Source of the DNA: Vibrio sp. 10N.261.45.E2
Lineage (GTDB): Bacteria > Pseudomonadota > Gammaproteobacteria > Enterobacterales > Vibrionaceae
Length of the DNA stretch: 49,123 nt
Direction of reading: 5' to 3'
NCBI RefSeq assembly: GCF_002875705.1
Contig: NZ_MCZZ01000135.1
Coordinates: 1-49,123 of the forward strand
Shown here: piece by piece, positions 17,665-25,891 of the stretch
How the letters are laid out: each line of letters opens with the position of its first letter
How positions within the stretch are numbered: the first letter of the stretch is position 1
Translations under genes and position numbers: made by a program
Notes under the pieces: generated by a model
Seen by the model: the letters and a program-made list of their open reading frames with translations, nothing else
What the model was told of the DNA's origin: nothing
Databases searched by the model: none

Positions 17665-18093
17665 ATGATATGGAATTTAAACTTACCTAGCACCGGCCCA
17701 CACTTGTTCTTGGCACTTGGTGCAACCATTATTTTTGTGGTCGACTATCATGTGCCTTTGGGCATAGCCATGGCCGTTCCCTACGTTACGATTGTATTAC
17801 TCGCAGGAACAACAAAAGAACCAACGTCGGCTGTCATGTGGGCTATCATCTGCACCTTGCTTACCCTAATCGGTTACTACCTATCCGCAACCGGCAGCGA
17901 GACCTGGTTCGTCGCCTTTAACCGCGTGATTACCATCTATGCCATTTGGATTTCAGCAATCGTTCCTATATACGTATCTTTAAAAGCGCCTCAAGTATCA
18001 GAGGGTGGCGATAATAATGCGGCAACAGAAGATAATCCTCGTCCACGCCCTCATCCGAGTGAAAACCATACAATCAACACGTTCAAGAACTAG
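17665..18093 (+). CDS. Small membrane protein resembling a detached kinase sensor domain
   Basis: 142 residues with about four membrane helices (13-33, 35-53, 58-76, 86-108) and then a hydrophilic Asp/Pro-rich tail. The helical part (DYHVPLGIAMAVPYVTIVLL, then GYYLSATG) resembles the N-terminal membrane domain of many sensor kinases, but no kinase domain follows. AAGGAAGG precedes the ATG, 13 nt after the hybrid kinase, so it is the third gene of the peroxidase-kinase operon. Its TAG stop lies within the terminal inverted repeat of an inserted repeat element (18090-18359), so the native C-terminus may have been lost. Family resemblance is from memory. Confidence 0.7.
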   Translation: MIWNLNLPSTGPHLFLALGATIIFVVDYHVPLGIAMAVPYVTIVLLAGTTKEPTSAVMWAIICTLLTLIGYYLSATGSETWFVAFNRVITIYAIWISAIVPIYVSLKAPQVSEGGDNNAATEDNPRPRPHPSENHTINTFKN

Positions 18094-18359
18094 GGCGTGT
18101 TGACCTTTCGCGGTTAAATTTTGTTCGAGATAAAAGCGTTTTAATCGCGGCGAGGGAGAAGCAGCCTAGTCATTCTAAGCAAATCTCCCTCAACAAAGAG
18201 TAAAACGCTTTTAGCCGAACCCTTCGGGCAGTGTTTGCTGGTCATTTCTACTACGTTATCGGCTTCTCATGTAGGCTAGCTACACATCAAAGCCTCTGCC
18301 TTGTATAAATACCCAGCAACTCGCTGCAAAAATCAGCTCGAAAGATCAACACGCCCTAG
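18090..18359. repeat. MITE-like interspersed repeat with 21-bp terminal inverted repeats
   Basis: A 270-nt element bounded by CTAGGGCGTGTTGACCTTT.. (18090-18110) and its inverted copy (18339-18359), with one mismatch in 21. Internal inverted repeats (AAAAGCGTTTTA near 18126, TAAAACGCTTTT near 18202) allow extensive folding. It contains no ORF, consistent with a non-autonomous element. The outer CTAG at both ends could include a short target duplication. It fills nearly all of the 345-nt gap 18094-18438. Confidence 0.8.
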
Positions 18360-18438
18360 GCTTAGGTTAAGTTTCGGTGAATTTTACCAAATCGAGACAA
18401 GGTAACTTGAAATACTTCTTTATGCATGCGAGTGTAGA

Positions 18439-19131
18439 ATGACTCACCTAAACAACTGTATGACTATGAAAAAATTACAATCCATTGCCCTGCTTTCCAC
18501 AATTATCTCAGCACCACAAGTGTTAGCTGACGTAAAAATTGAAGTTCCTTCTAGCGCTGATGCTCTAGTAGAAGTCTTAGCGGTTAATGAGGCTAAACCT
18601 GATCTTGAAGGTGGTTTTTTCTCTTCAAGCAAAACGATAACCGTCCCAGACGGTGTAAACCAAATCGTTTTCCAATATCAGCTTGCTTTTAGCCAAGGCA
18701 ACGACCGCGAGTTTGTCGATAGTCACGCAATTATTGCTACTTTTGACGCAACAGACACGACATTGACGTTCGACATGCCTAAGTTCCGTAACGTCAACGA
18801 AGCGAAAAAAGGCTTTCAGAACCTAGATTGGAAATTAGTTGATGAGAACCAAAATGCAATCAGTGTTAAACAAGACAAACTGACCAAAGATGGTATGCAG
18901 ATTGGCCGTAAATACCCTCAAGAAGCGAAAGAGTACAACCGTACGGGTGGTATCGCAGCTTTAACTACAGGAACGGCTGTGGGCGCAACCGCTGCCGTTG
19001 CTCAACCAGTGACACTACCAGCAAAAATTGATGGTAATGCAGCGAATACAGCTGAAGAAATGTTGTATTTCTGGTATGAAAAAGCCGATGCTGAAACCAA
19101 GCAGAAATTCAAAGAATACGTGAACAAGTAA
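18439..19131 (+). CDS. DUF2057-family exported protein (YccT-like)
   Basis: Up to 230 residues. The segment MKKLQSIALLSTIISAPQVLA (from an ATG at 18466) is a signal peptide, so 18466 is a possible true start. The longer ATG at 18439 has a weak GAGTG upstream. The mature part begins DVKIEVPSSADALVEVLAVNE, a DUF2057 signature. The family is periplasmic; E. coli YccT has been linked to control of curli assembly. Two alanine/threonine-rich segments follow (IAALTTGTAVGATAAVAQPV). It is monocistronic, with a strong terminator. Confidence 0.82.
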   Translation: MTHLNNCMTMKKLQSIALLSTIISAPQVLADVKIEVPSSADALVEVLAVNEAKPDLEGGFFSSSKTITVPDGVNQIVFQYQLAFSQGNDREFVDSHAIIATFDATDTTLTFDMPKFRNVNEAKKGFQNLDWKLVDENQNAISVKQDKLTKDGMQIGRKYPQEAKEYNRTGGIAALTTGTAVGATAAVAQPVTLPAKIDGNAANTAEEMLYFWYEKADAETKQKFKEYVNK

Positions 19132-19156
19132 CTCTGTTTTCTTATTTTAAAAACAC

Positions 19157-19186
19157 AAGAAGCTGGCACATTGCCAGCTTCTTTTT
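19157..19186. terminator. Bidirectional rho-independent terminator
   Basis: AAGAAGCTGGCA (19157-19168) pairs with TGCCAGCTTCTT (19172-19183) around a 3-nt loop. T-runs flank both strands, so it can end both the DUF2057 gene and the converging small ORF. Confidence 0.9.
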
Positions 19187-19218
19187 GTTTTCATCTAGAT
19201 AATTTTGGATTACACAGG

Positions 19219-19377
19219 CTAAGCAGACTCAGTCGATAACACTTTGCCATCCACTTTTGTTGGCCATCCCAACGCTGTATACTCTTCAGCCAGTAAATAT
19301 GCACAACGGCTTGAAACCCTTGTTTTAATCCAGTCACCAAGGCCCAAAACTTTGTATTCCAATACAGCCATTTTCAT
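19219..19377 (-). CDS. Small hypothetical protein (52 aa)
   Basis: ATG at 19377 to TAG at 19219. The translation starts MKMAVLEYKVLGLGDWIKTR and ends GKVLSTESA. It is mixed hydrophobic/charged and protein-like, with a Cys and no membrane helix. A weak GGAA lies upstream. It sits downstream of the Crp/Fnr gene on the same strand and converges on the DUF2057 terminator, which would also end it. I do not recognise a family. Confidence 0.5.
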   Translation of the reverse strand: MKMAVLEYKVLGLGDWIKTRVSSRCAYLLAEEYTALGWPTKVDGKVLSTESA

Positions 19378-19522
19378 AACAATTCTATTCCGTTTTAATC
19401 TAATTTATAAATATAGAATGAATGTTATAGATCTTCTCTGGCGATGTATGTTCCAAAAAGAACACTGGGCATAATTTTTTTGGCGATATTTATTTGTGAC
19501 TGAAAACGTTATCATCCAAAGG

Positions 19523-20248
19523 TTAGATCATGTTGTTAGAGATCTCAGCAACGGGGTCGCGCATCATCAAATTCATTGGTGAGATTCGCTCATACAAACC
19601 CTCTACATCGGTGATAAAAACCTTCCCTCTTTGTATCTCGACCAAACCCTGCTGCTCTATCCCTTTAAGCACCTCATTCAATCTGGATCTCGAGATCCCT
19701 GTAATCGAACTCAATTGAGTTTGTGAGATATTGATACTCACGGTTGCACCTGCAATATTGTTCTGCCGTGCAGCAAGTTCCAACAAAACGTAAATGGTTT
19801 TCTGTTCTTTTTCATGAATCGAAGATAAGTACGCTTGCATCCAAATTGATTGAGCTTTGGTACCACTATGTAGCAACCACTTGAATACTGCGTATTGCTC
19901 TTCCGCCAACTCTAACACCTTCTCTGCGGGAAAAAGTACCATAGTGATAGGTTCGATCTCCTCAGCTACAGCAAAGAGGTTATAGTCTGCATGAATAGAC
20001 AAAGCGCCTATCCAATCTCCCCTTCCAATCACACCACCAGATATGCTTTTCATATTTTCGGCAGAAAAACAGATACCTGCGGAACCGCTTAAAATATAAA
20101 AAACGCCAGGTAAGTTTTGAAACTTTTTTGTTATTTCGAGGTGATGAATACCCGCTTTAAAAACGGCAATATCAAGTAAGCTATCGATGAGTTCTTGTGG
20201 CAAATCACATGGCCACTCTATTTGATTACCAATGGTTGGGTCTAACAA
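19523..20248 (-). CDS. Crp/Fnr-family transcriptional regulator
   Basis: 241 residues. The cyclic-nucleotide-binding-like beta-roll spans about 25-140 (GVFYILSGSAGICFS, GRGDWIGALSIH), then a dimer helix, then a Crp-type winged HTH (about 165-225: ISQTQLSSITGISRSRLNEVLKGIEQQGLVEI). The N-terminal cysteines of an Fnr iron-sulfur cluster are absent, so it is not a classical Fnr. The start is TTG at 20248, downstream of AAAGGAG with long (10-nt) spacing; I found no better start. It lies 227 nt beyond the module B batD on the same strand. The ligand is unknown. Confidence 0.85.
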   Translation of the reverse strand: MLDPTIGNQIEWPCDLPQELIDSLLDIAVFKAGIHHLEITKKFQNLPGVFYILSGSAGICFSAENMKSISGGVIGRGDWIGALSIHADYNLFAVAEEIEPITMVLFPAEKVLELAEEQYAVFKWLLHSGTKAQSIWMQAYLSSIHEKEQKTIYVLLELAARQNNIAGATVSINISQTQLSSITGISRSRLNEVLKGIEQQGLVEIQRGKVFITDVEGLYERISPMNLMMRDPVAEISNNMI

Positions 20249-20309
20249 CAGTAATACGCTCCTTTCTCAAAATCCAACACGAGATGTGACAGATACCTTT
20301 TAAAATATA

Positions 20310-20325
20310 GTCTATTCAAATAGAC
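20310..20325. promoter_or_regulatory. GTCTATT-N2-AATAGAC palindrome
   Basis: A perfect 7-bp-arm palindrome, 62 nt upstream of the Crp/Fnr start, in an AT-rich promoter region. It is a candidate operator, perhaps autoregulatory. Its arms do not match the E. coli CRP or FNR consensus. Confidence 0.45.
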
Positions 20326-20474
20326 ATATTAGATAATTTTTATGCTGACATACAAAAGTAACCTAATGATTTTGCTGATATCGCTCACTTACCTTCGTTA
20401 ATTCACGTATTCCGTATACGCCTGTATTTAAGCTTATGTAGCATCGCGCTACTGTAGGCGCGTTTATCCACGCC

Positions 20475-21794
20475 CTAATACTTCGTAGGGTTTGGTTGAA
20501 CAGACATGAGCAGTTTTATTAACACTTTAATCAAAAATATGCGGGGGTGTTTCTCTTCGGTCAATGGATGAAGTGCCGTGTTTTGTTGATATCTTCGCCA
20601 AATCACATTCAATTCATCAAACGTTTTTCCATCTTGCGCTAATACTTTGGATTGAAAGTGCTTAAGCAATATTAGGTAAACCGCCTGTTCATATAACAGC
20701 ATATCTCTCTGGTATATCGCCTGGGTTAATGTCACCCACCTGTTGTTTCGATGAGTTTGCACATATCGATACAAGATGATTACAACCAAAGCCAGTGCTG
20801 TGATGAAGACAACTATCGAGACTAGCAACCCCTTGTACAGCTCAACAAAAGAAGAAAATGTATGCGATACTTCCCAACTTCTCTCTTGTAAAACAAGAGT
20901 CTTTTGTTGTTGCGACGTTGAATCCCACCAAAACACTCTAACAGCAGGAAGCGTAACTCGCCCCGCTTTGTTCACTATATAAGTCACTTTCTCTATTCTT
21001 TGAGCCTGACGTACCCCCCTTTGCTCATCATCTCGAAACTGAGTTGACTCAGGGTATACCAAAAATTGACTCGTTAAGGTATCAGGAAGTGTTGTGATTT
21101 CCGGCAAAAGTGCACTGATGGTGTCATGTGCAGATAACGTAATTTCACGAGTGATCGCGTCGCCTACACTGAGCTGTTCCTCCAAACCCTGTGAACTTTC
21201 ATTTTGAGAGACAAGCGTCCACTTTTCTTTTAGCCTAGCTTCAGTACCTGTTAACCATTTCTGATCAGACGTCATATTGGTAGAAGGCTTATGAGCATTG
21301 AAAGACAAGGCCTTTGTCATCACCAGTCCTTCAACGCTGTTGCTGCCCAGCTTTACGCCAATCTCAAGCGCAACAGGAGGGATTTGATACTCTCCACTCT
21401 GTAAAGGGTAAAGCACGATCTCCCAAAGCTGGCTGGAGTAAACCTTCCCATCAATACGCACTGTAGAATTGACGGCAAACGAGCTAATCGGCAACACGAC
21501 TGCATTATCCACTTCGACGCGGTGTACCTTGGTACCTTTGGTAAACCATGTATCAGTCATCACTTCGATATTAAGAGTAACCTGCTCATGCACGGCAATG
21601 TCCGAACTGGCATGACTCAGCCAAGCATTAAGTTTCACATTGTCTTGCTCATAGAGTGAGGCTAACTGCTCGTTATAAACCGTTTCTTGGCTTGGGGCTG
21701 AGGGCTGGCTGAAAGCAGAATGACTCGTTAAGCCAATAACCAAACACAAAAGCTGAAATAAACTGGTTAGTTGCATCTTTCTACTTAACTGCAT
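20475..21794 (-). CDS. batD: BatD-like protein (module B)
   Basis: 439 residues, paralog of 1001-2383. It shares VGDAITREITLSAHD, LWEIVLYPLQSGEY and VRVFWWDS with module A. A signal peptide (LLCLVIGLTSHSAFS), a periplasmic beta domain and one membrane helix near 310-330 are visible. The ATG at 21794 has GGAG 7 nt upstream and overlaps the VWA-TPR stop by 14 nt; an ATG at 21776 is an alternative. It is the last gene of module B. Confidence 0.87.
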   Translation of the reverse strand: MQLSRKMQLTSLFQLLCLVIGLTSHSAFSQPSAPSQETVYNEQLASLYEQDNVKLNAWLSHASSDIAVHEQVTLNIEVMTDTWFTKGTKVHRVEVDNAVVLPISSFAVNSTVRIDGKVYSSQLWEIVLYPLQSGEYQIPPVALEIGVKLGSNSVEGLVMTKALSFNAHKPSTNMTSDQKWLTGTEARLKEKWTLVSQNESSQGLEEQLSVGDAITREITLSAHDTISALLPEITTLPDTLTSQFLVYPESTQFRDDEQRGVRQAQRIEKVTYIVNKAGRVTLPAVRVFWWDSTSQQQKTLVLQERSWEVSHTFSSFVELYKGLLVSIVVFITALALVVIILYRYVQTHRNNRWVTLTQAIYQRDMLLYEQAVYLILLKHFQSKVLAQDGKTFDELNVIWRRYQQNTALHPLTEEKHPRIFLIKVLIKLLMSVQPNPTKY

Positions 21795-23376
21795 CTTTCC
21801 ACTCCGTTTGGTTAGCTACCCCTTGTTGATACTGCAATGCAAACTTGGTTGAGATAAAACTCGATAGGTCACTCTGAACTCGCTTCATCCATTTTTCGTT
21901 GGCACCTGGATCACTCAAAATTTGTTCAGCGGATAAGACCTCTTGAATCACTTGATCTTTTTCAACTTGTTGTTCAACACCATCAGACCGCTTCGGCTTA
22001 TCACCATTTTCTCGGCTCACCTCGCGTTCATTGCTCTTCGATTGTTCCTTGGTAAAACTATCAATATAAGCAATCACATCTTCAACAATCTTTAAGTTAT
22101 GAAGTGCTTCTGAATTGTCGGGGGATTGCTCCAAGATCTCTCGATACAATGACCTTGCCGCAACAAACTCTTTTTGATTCGCCAACGAAGCCGCCGCACC
22201 TAATTGACTCTGTAGGGTGTCACTGCGCATGTAGAATTGTTGTGCAACTTCATATTCTCCAGCTTGATAGTAAGCCGTTGCTTTCCAATACTCATTTTCA
22301 AAGACTTGTGCCGCTTGTTGGTATTCTTGGTCTTGATAATACAAAGCACCCTGCTGATCTTTTGTTAGCCAAATATCGGCCAACGAAAACTCGGCGGCAT
22401 ACAAGTTCGGACTGTAAACAGCACTATAAAATACCGATGCAACGAAGCACCATTGAACCAACCAACCTTTTCTAAACCACAGTAAATAAGGCACCAAAAC
22501 CAACCAAACCAAAGGGTAACCTGCATCAAACCAAGGCTCAGCTTGGTCTGCTGAAAGCTCAGCAAAAGACGTGATCTGCCCACTTAAGTCTTGTATATCT
22601 TGGTCATCTTGAGTAAAAGCAACGAAGTCGCCATACACAGAGCTGGCTAACTTCGATAAATTCTCAACTTCCATCGGTAACGGGGATGGAACATCTTGAT
22701 TACCGATGCCATAAATCAGCAGTTGATAACCTTTCTCCTCGAAATAACCTTGGTACTCACGGTAAGCCAGTTGATTAACGGCATCGGTCACCAACAATAC
22801 CGTCGCATTGTCGGTTTCAGATATCAGTTTACTGATAACAGGCAAAGTATATTCAGCAAACTTACCTTCTCTTGGCATGACTTCGGGTTGAATGGCCTCC
22901 AATAGAGGCTTAAACACCGCAATATCTTGCGTCAAAGGCATCGCTAAGTGCGCAGTACCCGAGTAAACGACCAAAGCCGTTTTCCCTTTGCCTTGCAGAT
23001 CGATAAGCTCCGCTATTTTTTGTTTCGCTCTAAACAGACGACTTGGCGCTACATCCTTTTGTAACATTGACTCAGAGACATCCAGCACAACGACTAAAGG
23101 CGTAGTGTCTTCAGCAGAAGGCGACGATTGTCGATACCAACTTGGCCCTGCGGCTACCACAACCGAGATGATTCCAATGACACCCAGCAACAGAATAGGA
23201 AGATGCTTAATCCGAGACGACTCACCCACTCGCAACGCATCAGACAAGTGCTTCGGTAGGTGCGTGACCCATGAATGTCGCTTCTGGCCCCGACGCCAAT
23301 TGTTCAGTAATACAGCGAACAATGGCACAATGAGCAATAGCCATTCAGGTCGCAAAAAATGGAAGTTTCCTATCAT
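21781..23376 (-). CDS. VWA-TPR membrane protein, BatB/BatC-like (module B)
   Basis: 531 residues with the same architecture as 2380-4098: two N-terminal helices, VWA with MIDAS DVSES (VVVLDVSESMLQKD), two or three central helices (VWLVLVPYLLWFRKGWLVQW) and TPR-like repeats (about 330-430). The C-terminal region is charged and low-complexity. It overlaps the VWA gene by 4 nt (ATGA) and batD by 14 nt. The VWA segment KGKTALVVYSGTAHLAMPLT closely matches module A. Confidence 0.9.
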   Translation of the reverse strand: MIGNFHFLRPEWLLLIVPLFAVLLNNWRRGQKRHSWVTHLPKHLSDALRVGESSRIKHLPILLLGVIGIISVVVAAGPSWYRQSSPSAEDTTPLVVVLDVSESMLQKDVAPSRLFRAKQKIAELIDLQGKGKTALVVYSGTAHLAMPLTQDIAVFKPLLEAIQPEVMPREGKFAEYTLPVISKLISETDNATVLLVTDAVNQLAYREYQGYFEEKGYQLLIYGIGNQDVPSPLPMEVENLSKLASSVYGDFVAFTQDDQDIQDLSGQITSFAELSADQAEPWFDAGYPLVWLVLVPYLLWFRKGWLVQWCFVASVFYSAVYSPNLYAAEFSLADIWLTKDQQGALYYQDQEYQQAAQVFENEYWKATAYYQAGEYEVAQQFYMRSDTLQSQLGAAASLANQKEFVAARSLYREILEQSPDNSEALHNLKIVEDVIAYIDSFTKEQSKSNEREVSRENGDKPKRSDGVEQQVEKDQVIQEVLSAEQILSDPGANEKWMKRVQSDLSSFISTKFALQYQQGVANQTEWKDAVK

Positions 23377-24428
23377 ATTTGTTCCACATTATCAGCCGAT
23401 GACTTGGTGTAAAGATTCAAGATGGTGCGAACTATCATGAATAACAGGTGATAAACAAATGCGATGAGCAAGGGCGCATAATGAAGGCTTTGCTTAGGTT
23501 GGTAGCGGTAACTTTCAAATACACTTGGTTCAAGCTCATTTATCGTGTCGTATACTTTGTCTAGCTCCGTAGGCGACATCGCTAAAAAGCTCCGCCCCCC
23601 TGTCAACTTAGCAACTGTATCAATCACATCCATATCAATCGCTTGCTCACCCGAAGTATTCGGGCTACCCATCGCAACGAGGTGAATCTTAATGTTGTGT
23701 GCAGCGGCCACTTTCGCGGCATCAATCGGCGGTACTAAACTGTCTGTATCATTGCCATCCGTGAGTACAATCATCAGATGATTACGATTAAACAGTTCAA
23801 CGTTATCGAGATCAGGTTGTTGTCGATTTTCTTCCGGTCGCTTCTCTGACAGAAAGCTTTTGATACCTAAGCCGATCGCATCGCCCAAATGGGTACTTTG
23901 CCCGGCCATCGCGGGTTCAGTTTCATCAAGTAGCGCAAGCCATGCCGAATGATCAACGGTGAAAGGTGATTGCAAAAAAGCCGAATCTCCGAACACGATG
24001 AGACCTAACCGATCCCCTTCTCTTTTTTGGCTGAACGTATTCAATACCGTTTTTGAAGCCGCTAAACGCGTCACTTGCTCACCCGCGCGATTAGAGAAAT
24101 CATCCGTTGCCATAGACCCAGATAGATCCAGAACGATCATCACATCCCGCCCGGCCAATTCTCGGGTCTCCTCTGGGCCTAACCAAACGGGTTTTGCTGC
24201 GGCAGAGACCACCAATAACCATCCGAGAAGCACAGAAGAACGTTGCCAAATACCCGCTTTTAGTTGATTCGAACCTTTATCTGCACTCAGCCCTAAGCTT
24301 GATATCAGTGCATCAAAAAAAGGCACTTTGAGTGCAACTTGTGGAACTTGATGACTTGGGGTAAAAAGGTAAACCAAAATCGGCAATGGCAGTAACAAGA
24401 AGACCCAAAGATATTCAAATTCAATCAT
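23373..24428 (-). CDS. VWA-domain membrane protein, BatA-like (module B)
   Basis: 351 residues. N-terminal helices (LWVFLLLPLPILVYLF; SVLLGWLLVVSAAA) precede a VWA with intact MIDAS D101-L-S-G-S105 and TDGNDTDS, then a C-terminal helix (YAPLLIAFVYHLLFMIV). It overlaps DUF4381 by 8 nt and the VWA-TPR gene by 4 nt. Paralog of 4091-5170. Confidence 0.9.
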   Translation of the reverse strand: MIEFEYLWVFLLLPLPILVYLFTPSHQVPQVALKVPFFDALISSLGLSADKGSNQLKAGIWQRSSVLLGWLLVVSAAAKPVWLGPEETRELAGRDVMIVLDLSGSMATDDFSNRAGEQVTRLAASKTVLNTFSQKREGDRLGLIVFGDSAFLQSPFTVDHSAWLALLDETEPAMAGQSTHLGDAIGLGIKSFLSEKRPEENRQQPDLDNVELFNRNHLMIVLTDGNDTDSLVPPIDAAKVAAAHNIKIHLVAMGSPNTSGEQAIDMDVIDTVAKLTGGRSFLAMSPTELDKVYDTINELEPSVFESYRYQPKQSLHYAPLLIAFVYHLLFMIVRTILNLYTKSSADNVEQI

Positions 24429-24957
24429 TTGAAACCCTCGTATGAATTTTTATCCAGACAACAGAACTTGTTCGTATCTCGCTTAATTCTCTATCAGTCC
24501 AGTCATAATCCGATGAGGCCTTGTAAATATCATTTTGCCACTGGCTTAATAGTGCGTGATTAAAAATGGGAGTCGGAGAAGAAACAGTGAGAAACTCGCT
24601 CCATTCATCACCACTGAGCATCGCAACCTTGCTCTTCGGATAGGAGCAACAAGCCACCTGTTTCAGCACGCTGTTGATTCTGCGTAGTTCTTGTTGTAAG
24701 TCTTGTTTATCACCGGTTTCTTGTTTATCAATGGCGTCTTGTTTACTTCTACTGATTGCTTTTACCGCTACGCGACGATATTTGTTCGCTTTGTAGGAAT
24801 AAAAAAGGCGGAACGACTTCCAAGCCCCCCACACCAAGATCAAAACAAAGACGACTTTCCAACCAACCGTCGATGGAACCCAACTGACGTCAATATCCGC
24901 CACAGGATCGATGAAACCTTTGAGTAACACTCGATTATCTGACACGGTAGCCCCCAC
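24421..24957 (-). CDS. DUF4381-family membrane protein (module B)
   Basis: About 178 residues. VSWVPSTVGWK precedes a single membrane helix (VVFVLILVWGAWKSF) and a helical cytoplasmic domain. The start is uncertain: GTG at 24957 overlaps DUF58 by 23 nt, while GTG at 24945 has a GGGGG tract 5 nt upstream and is equally plausible. Paralog of 5163-5705. Confidence 0.82.
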   Translation of the reverse strand: MGATVSDNRVLLKGFIDPVADIDVSWVPSTVGWKVVFVLILVWGAWKSFRLFYSYKANKYRRVAVKAISRSKQDAIDKQETGDKQDLQQELRRINSVLKQVACCSYPKSKVAMLSGDEWSEFLTVSSPTPIFNHALLSQWQNDIYKASSDYDWTDRELSEIRTSSVVWIKIHTRVSND

Positions 24958-25879
24958 TCATTTTTTTGACAAAATCAGCAATGTGCTGACCTGAGGTGTC
25001 TAACCTAACAACATCAATGCCACCAGCGCTCATCAGCTGATGTAAGTCTTGATATCCTTGTTGTGTCATTTGGTTGTATCGATGAAGTTTCTGGTTTAAC
25101 GAAGTATCAGCCAAGAGCTGCCACTCACCGTCACTGATATGGATTGGCTGAGAGAATTGAAGCTCAAATTCCATAGCATCATTCACCGCAACGCCCATCA
25201 AATCATTATGCTGCTTAAGCCATTTTATCTGCTGAACATCATGTTCTGTCACGTCATTAAAATCACTTATCATCACAATCAAACAGCCTTTCAGCTTTTG
25301 CTTAATCAGCTTTGTCAGAGCATCCGATAACCCCGAGCGTACAAGGCTTTTTCCCTTTTCATTTGGATGAGACAGAGCTTGATTCGCCGATGCCAAAGAC
25401 TGGATAATTCGAGAAACATGAGCCGGGTGACGCTGCGGTTTATACCAGTGCTGCTGATCGTCTGAGAAGATCAACGCGCCTATACGGTCTCCGTCTTTTG
25501 AAACTTTCCAAGCGCAGCAAGCAGCGACCTGAGCTGCCACTACCGATTTCATTGTGTCGACCGAAGAAAAAAACATGCTACTGCGCTGATCGATAAGCAA
25601 GATCACAGGAAGGTCTTTCTCTTCACTTTGAACTCGAACATAGGGCTCGCGCATTCGTTGTGTCACATTCCAGTCGATGCTGCGAATGTCGTCTCCCATT
25701 TGATAATGACGAAACTCTTCAAAGTTAAGCCCTCGACCACGGTAACGAGATAAATGGTTACCCGCTTGTCGAGAACGACTTTTAGTCATTGGCGGCAAAG
25801 AGAAACCTGTCGATTTCAATTTCATCGCCATCAGAGATTCAAACGAGCTAACGACTCTTGCGTCATCGAAGGGATTCAT
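24935..25879 (-). CDS. DUF58-family protein (module B)
   Basis: About 314 residues from the ATG at 25879; an in-frame GTG at 25888 is the longer alternative. The DUF58 core is GRGLNFEEFRHYQMGDDIRS.DW, followed by a VWA-like fold with degenerate MIDAS (LIDQRSSM) as in module A. It has no membrane helix. It lies 12 nt after moxR and overlaps DUF4381. Confidence 0.89.
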   Translation of the reverse strand: MNPFDDARVVSSFESLMAMKLKSTGFSLPPMTKSRSRQAGNHLSRYRGRGLNFEEFRHYQMGDDIRSIDWNVTQRMREPYVRVQSEEKDLPVILLIDQRSSMFFSSVDTMKSVVAAQVAACCAWKVSKDGDRIGALIFSDDQQHWYKPQRHPAHVSRIIQSLASANQALSHPNEKGKSLVRSGLSDALTKLIKQKLKGCLIVMISDFNDVTEHDVQQIKWLKQHNDLMGVAVNDAMEFELQFSQPIHISDGEWQLLADTSLNQKLHRYNQMTQQGYQDLHQLMSAGGIDVVRLDTSGQHIADFVKKMSGGYRVR

Positions 25880-25891
25880 AACCAACACTTC

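Larger units (their letters stand above)
19132..19522. other. Gap between DUF2057 gene and Crp/Fnr gene
   Basis: Holds the terminator at 19157-19186 and a small minus-strand ORF at 19219-19377. The remaining AT-rich 145 nt up to the Crp/Fnr stop hold nothing I can name. A plus-strand reading frame at 19244-19474 crosses the small ORF and has no protein-like character. Confidence 0.5.

Noticed and set aside
18090..18359. Integron attC-type (VCR) site
   Set aside because: The terminal inverted repeats flank a long folded interior with no integron core-site arrangement or cassettes. An MITE-like element fits better.
19244..19474. 76-codon plus-strand frame between the DUF2057 and Crp/Fnr genes
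   Set aside because: It crosses the minus-strand 52-aa ORF and ends in an AT-rich, Phe/Ile/Tyr-rich tail. It has no ribosome-binding site.
19523..20248. Classical oxygen-sensing Fnr
   Set aside because: The N-terminal cysteine cluster of Fnr is missing, so only Crp/Fnr superfamily membership is supported.
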